Under the pieces are notes generated by a model. That model did no database searches, had not been told where the DNA came from, and saw only the letters and a list, made by a program, of their open reading frames with translations. Below are positions 12,721 to 14,258 of a DNA stretch of 14,258 nucleotides, in pieces. The position numbers and the translations under genes were made by a program. The stretch's first letter is position 1; each line of letters opens with the position of its first letter. Origin of the DNA: Cellvibrionales bacterium UBA2618 (lineage in GTDB: Bacteria > Pseudomonadota > Gammaproteobacteria > Pseudomonadales > Porticoccaceae); the NCBI GenBank assembly GCA_002339165.1, contig DDJS01000128.1, positions 16,351 through 30,608 on the forward strand. The letters run 5' to 3'.

Positions 12721-14258
12721 GTTGACTACTGAAAGCGCGTTGTTATCTATAAACAAACGGCGCGGCTCAACCTGGTCGCCCATTAAAGTGGTGAACATCT
12801 GATCAGCAGCGATTGCGTCATCAATCGTCACAAGCAACATACGACGACTCTCTGGATCCATCGTCGTCTCCCATAATTGCCCTGGATTCATTTCACCAAG
12901 CCCCTTGTAACGCTGGGTACTAATCCCACGGCGAGACTCGGCCATTAGCCAATCAAGCGCCGATTCAAAATCGCTAACGGGGGCACTCCGCTCACCACGG
13001 TTTACCGTAGCGCCTTCTTCCAGTAAGCCCTGTAGGCTATTGCCCAGCGAAACCATCGCGCGATATTCCTTGGATGCAAAAAAATCACGATTGAACAGGT
13101 AAGTTTGCGGCGCACCATGGGCCATAATTTCAACTTTTGGTAAAAATATGTTTCGCTCTAAATCTTCATGCACCACAACCGTATATCGGTGGGTTCCGCC
13201 GTCACCCGTATCAAGTTTAGAATCCAAGTCAGCACACCATAAACGCAATTTTTCTGCGTCGAGATGCAAGTCACTGCTAAATTCTTGGATGTAGACCAGT
13301 GCTTGTAGGACGTTAGTCGGGTAAACCAGGGAGAGCCTATTTATCATATTGGCAACAGAGCGAAAGGCACTTACCAGAGATTCCAGCGCAACACCTTGGA
13401 TCGGTGGAGCGCTGCTATTCACATGCAAGCTAGCATTTTCGAGCGCCTTTTGAGTCAAATAGCTAGTCAGTGCTGCATCGTCCTTCAAGTACTGCTCAGA
13501 CTTTCCTTTACTGACTTTATAAAGCGGCGGTTGAGCAATATAAATATGTCCATTTTCAACCAATGACCGCATTTGACGAAAGAAAAAGGTTAACAGTAAA
13601 GTACGTATATGGGAGCCATCGACATCCGCATCGGTCATAATCACAATCGTGTGGTAGCGAAGTTTTTCAATATTGAACTCCGATGTCCCAATACCGCAGC
13701 CCAGCGCGGTAATCAAGGTGCCGACCTCAACGCTGGAAAGCATCTTATCAAAACGGGCCTTCTCGACGTTTAAAATCTTGCCTTTCAATGGCAGTATCGC
13801 TTGCGCGCGTCGATCTCGTCCCTGCTTTGCGGACCCTCCGGCCGAATCACCCTCCACCAAATATAGTTCTGACAACGCAGGGTCTTTTTCTTGGCAATCT
13901 GCCAACTTCCCTGGCAATCCAGCAATATCCAACGCGCCCTTACGCCGCGTCATCTCGCGAGCTTTACGCGCCGCTTCTCTCGCGCGCGCTGCATCAATCA
14001 TTTTATTAACGACCGCCTTCGCATCTTGAGGAAACTCCATGAGATAATCGTTAAATTTATCGCCCATCTCCTGCTCAACCGCCGTTTTAACCTCTGAACT
14101 CACTAACTTGTCTTTGGTTTGAGAAGAAAACTTTGGATCCGGCACTTTGACTGAGACGATGGCTGTCAGCCCCTCACGCGCATCATCGCCAGTAGTATTG
14201 ACCTTGGCTTTGCTGCCTATCCCCTCTTTTTCGATATAACTGTTCAAACCTCGGGTTA
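12709..14258 (-). CDS. gyrB: DNA gyrase subunit B, C-terminal part
   Basis: The gene enters from the right edge; about 515 codons of an expected ~800 are visible, so the ATPase domain is missing. The frame stays open to the edge, where it reads TRGLNSYIEKEG, a known internal GyrB segment. The TOPRIM domain is intact: LVEGDSAGGSAKQGR with the catalytic glutamate, ILPLKGKILNVEKARFDKML, and DADVDGSHIRTLLL with the metal-binding aspartates. A roughly 160-residue insertion follows, as in gammaproteobacterial GyrB, and then QRYKGLGEMNPGQLWETTMDP and a VVNLDI terminus. With GyrA it introduces negative supercoils. It converges on plsC with a 12-base overlap. In many gammaproteobacteria gyrB ends the dnaA-dnaN-recF-gyrB cluster at oriC. 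Confidence 0.97.
   Translation of the reverse strand, partial: TRGLNSYIEKEGIGSKAKVNTTGDDAREGLTAIVSVKVPDPKFSSQTKDKLVSSEVKTAVEQEMGDKFNDYLMEFPQDAKAVVNKMIDAARAREAARKAREMTRRKGALDIAGLPGKLADCQEKDPALSELYLVEGDSAGGSAKQGRDRRAQAILPLKGKILNVEKARFDKMLSSVEVGTLITALGCGIGTSEFNIEKLRYHTIVIMTDADVDGSHIRTLLLTFFFRQMRSLVENGHIYIAQPPLYKVSKGKSEQYLKDDAALTSYLTQKALENASLHVNSSAPPIQGVALESLVSAFRSVANMINRLSLVYPTNVLQALVYIQEFSSDLHLDAEKLRLWCADLDSKLDTGDGGTHRYTVVVHEDLERNIFLPKVEIMAHGAPQTYLFNRDFFASKEYRAMVSLGNSLQGLLEEGATVNRGERSAPVSDFESALDWLMAESRRGISTQRYKGLGEMNPGQLWETTMDPESRRMLLVTIDDAIAADQMFTTLMGDQVEPRRLFIDNNALSVVNLDI

Noticed and set aside
13673..14029. 118-codon plus-strand open frame opposite gyrB
   Set aside because: It lies antisense to the TOPRIM domain of gyrB, with no ribosome binding site or recognisable motif.
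1..14258. CRISPR array, insertion sequence, toxin-antitoxin or defence island, tRNA or rRNA
   Set aside because: I saw no regularly spaced repeats, transposase motifs, terminal repeats or RNA gene signatures; nearly all sequence is conserved housekeeping coding DNA.

Overview
The window looks like the chromosome of a marine-type gammaproteobacterium with roughly balanced base composition. The evidence is a GyrB with the long C-terminal insertion usual in gammaproteobacteria, the gene order glyQ-glyS-plsC converging on gyrB (in Pseudomonas this block lies beside dnaA-dnaN-recF-gyrB), a two-subunit glycyl-tRNA synthetase, UbiC/UbiA for ubiquinone, an LpxL-type lipid A acyltransferase, and a PomA-like flagellar stator protein. 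I cannot name the genus. If synteny holds, oriC lies a few kilobases beyond the right edge (inference).

Left part (1-2400). The start of motB and all of motA lie on the minus strand. A gene-free stretch of about 390 bases with several small dyads follows, then a plus-strand DUF1566-type lipoprotein gene. Next come two small overlapping minus-strand genes: a 62-residue four-cysteine protein and an 80-residue two-helix membrane protein with a CxxC near its start. A perfect DnaA-box 9-mer lies just upstream of this pair.

Middle (2385-5422). A minus-strand M48 zinc-metalloprotease lipoprotein with TPR repeats diverges from yaaA (peroxide-stress protein). yaaA is followed closely by a DUF938 SAM-methyltransferase gene that starts at TTG. 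The M48/yaaA intergenic region carries three evenly spaced copies of TTAACYGG.

Right-middle (5419-8736). A tight minus-strand run reads galU, lpxL-like, ubiC, ubiA: sugar-nucleotide supply for the envelope, lipid A acylation, and the first two committed steps of ubiquinone synthesis. ubiA and the DUF938 gene converge with overlapping stop codons.

Right (8737-14258). The galU/glyQ divergent region carries a good sigma70 promoter for glyQ. glyQ and glyS overlap by one base and plsC follows after 31 bases. plsC overlaps the end of convergent gyrB, which runs off the window.

Most of the window is conserved housekeeping sequence. I see no mobile element, CRISPR array, tRNA, rRNA or defence island. 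The least explained items are the small cysteine-rich gene pair, the TTAACYGG array, the lone DnaA box and the dyad-rich leader between motA and the lipoprotein gene.
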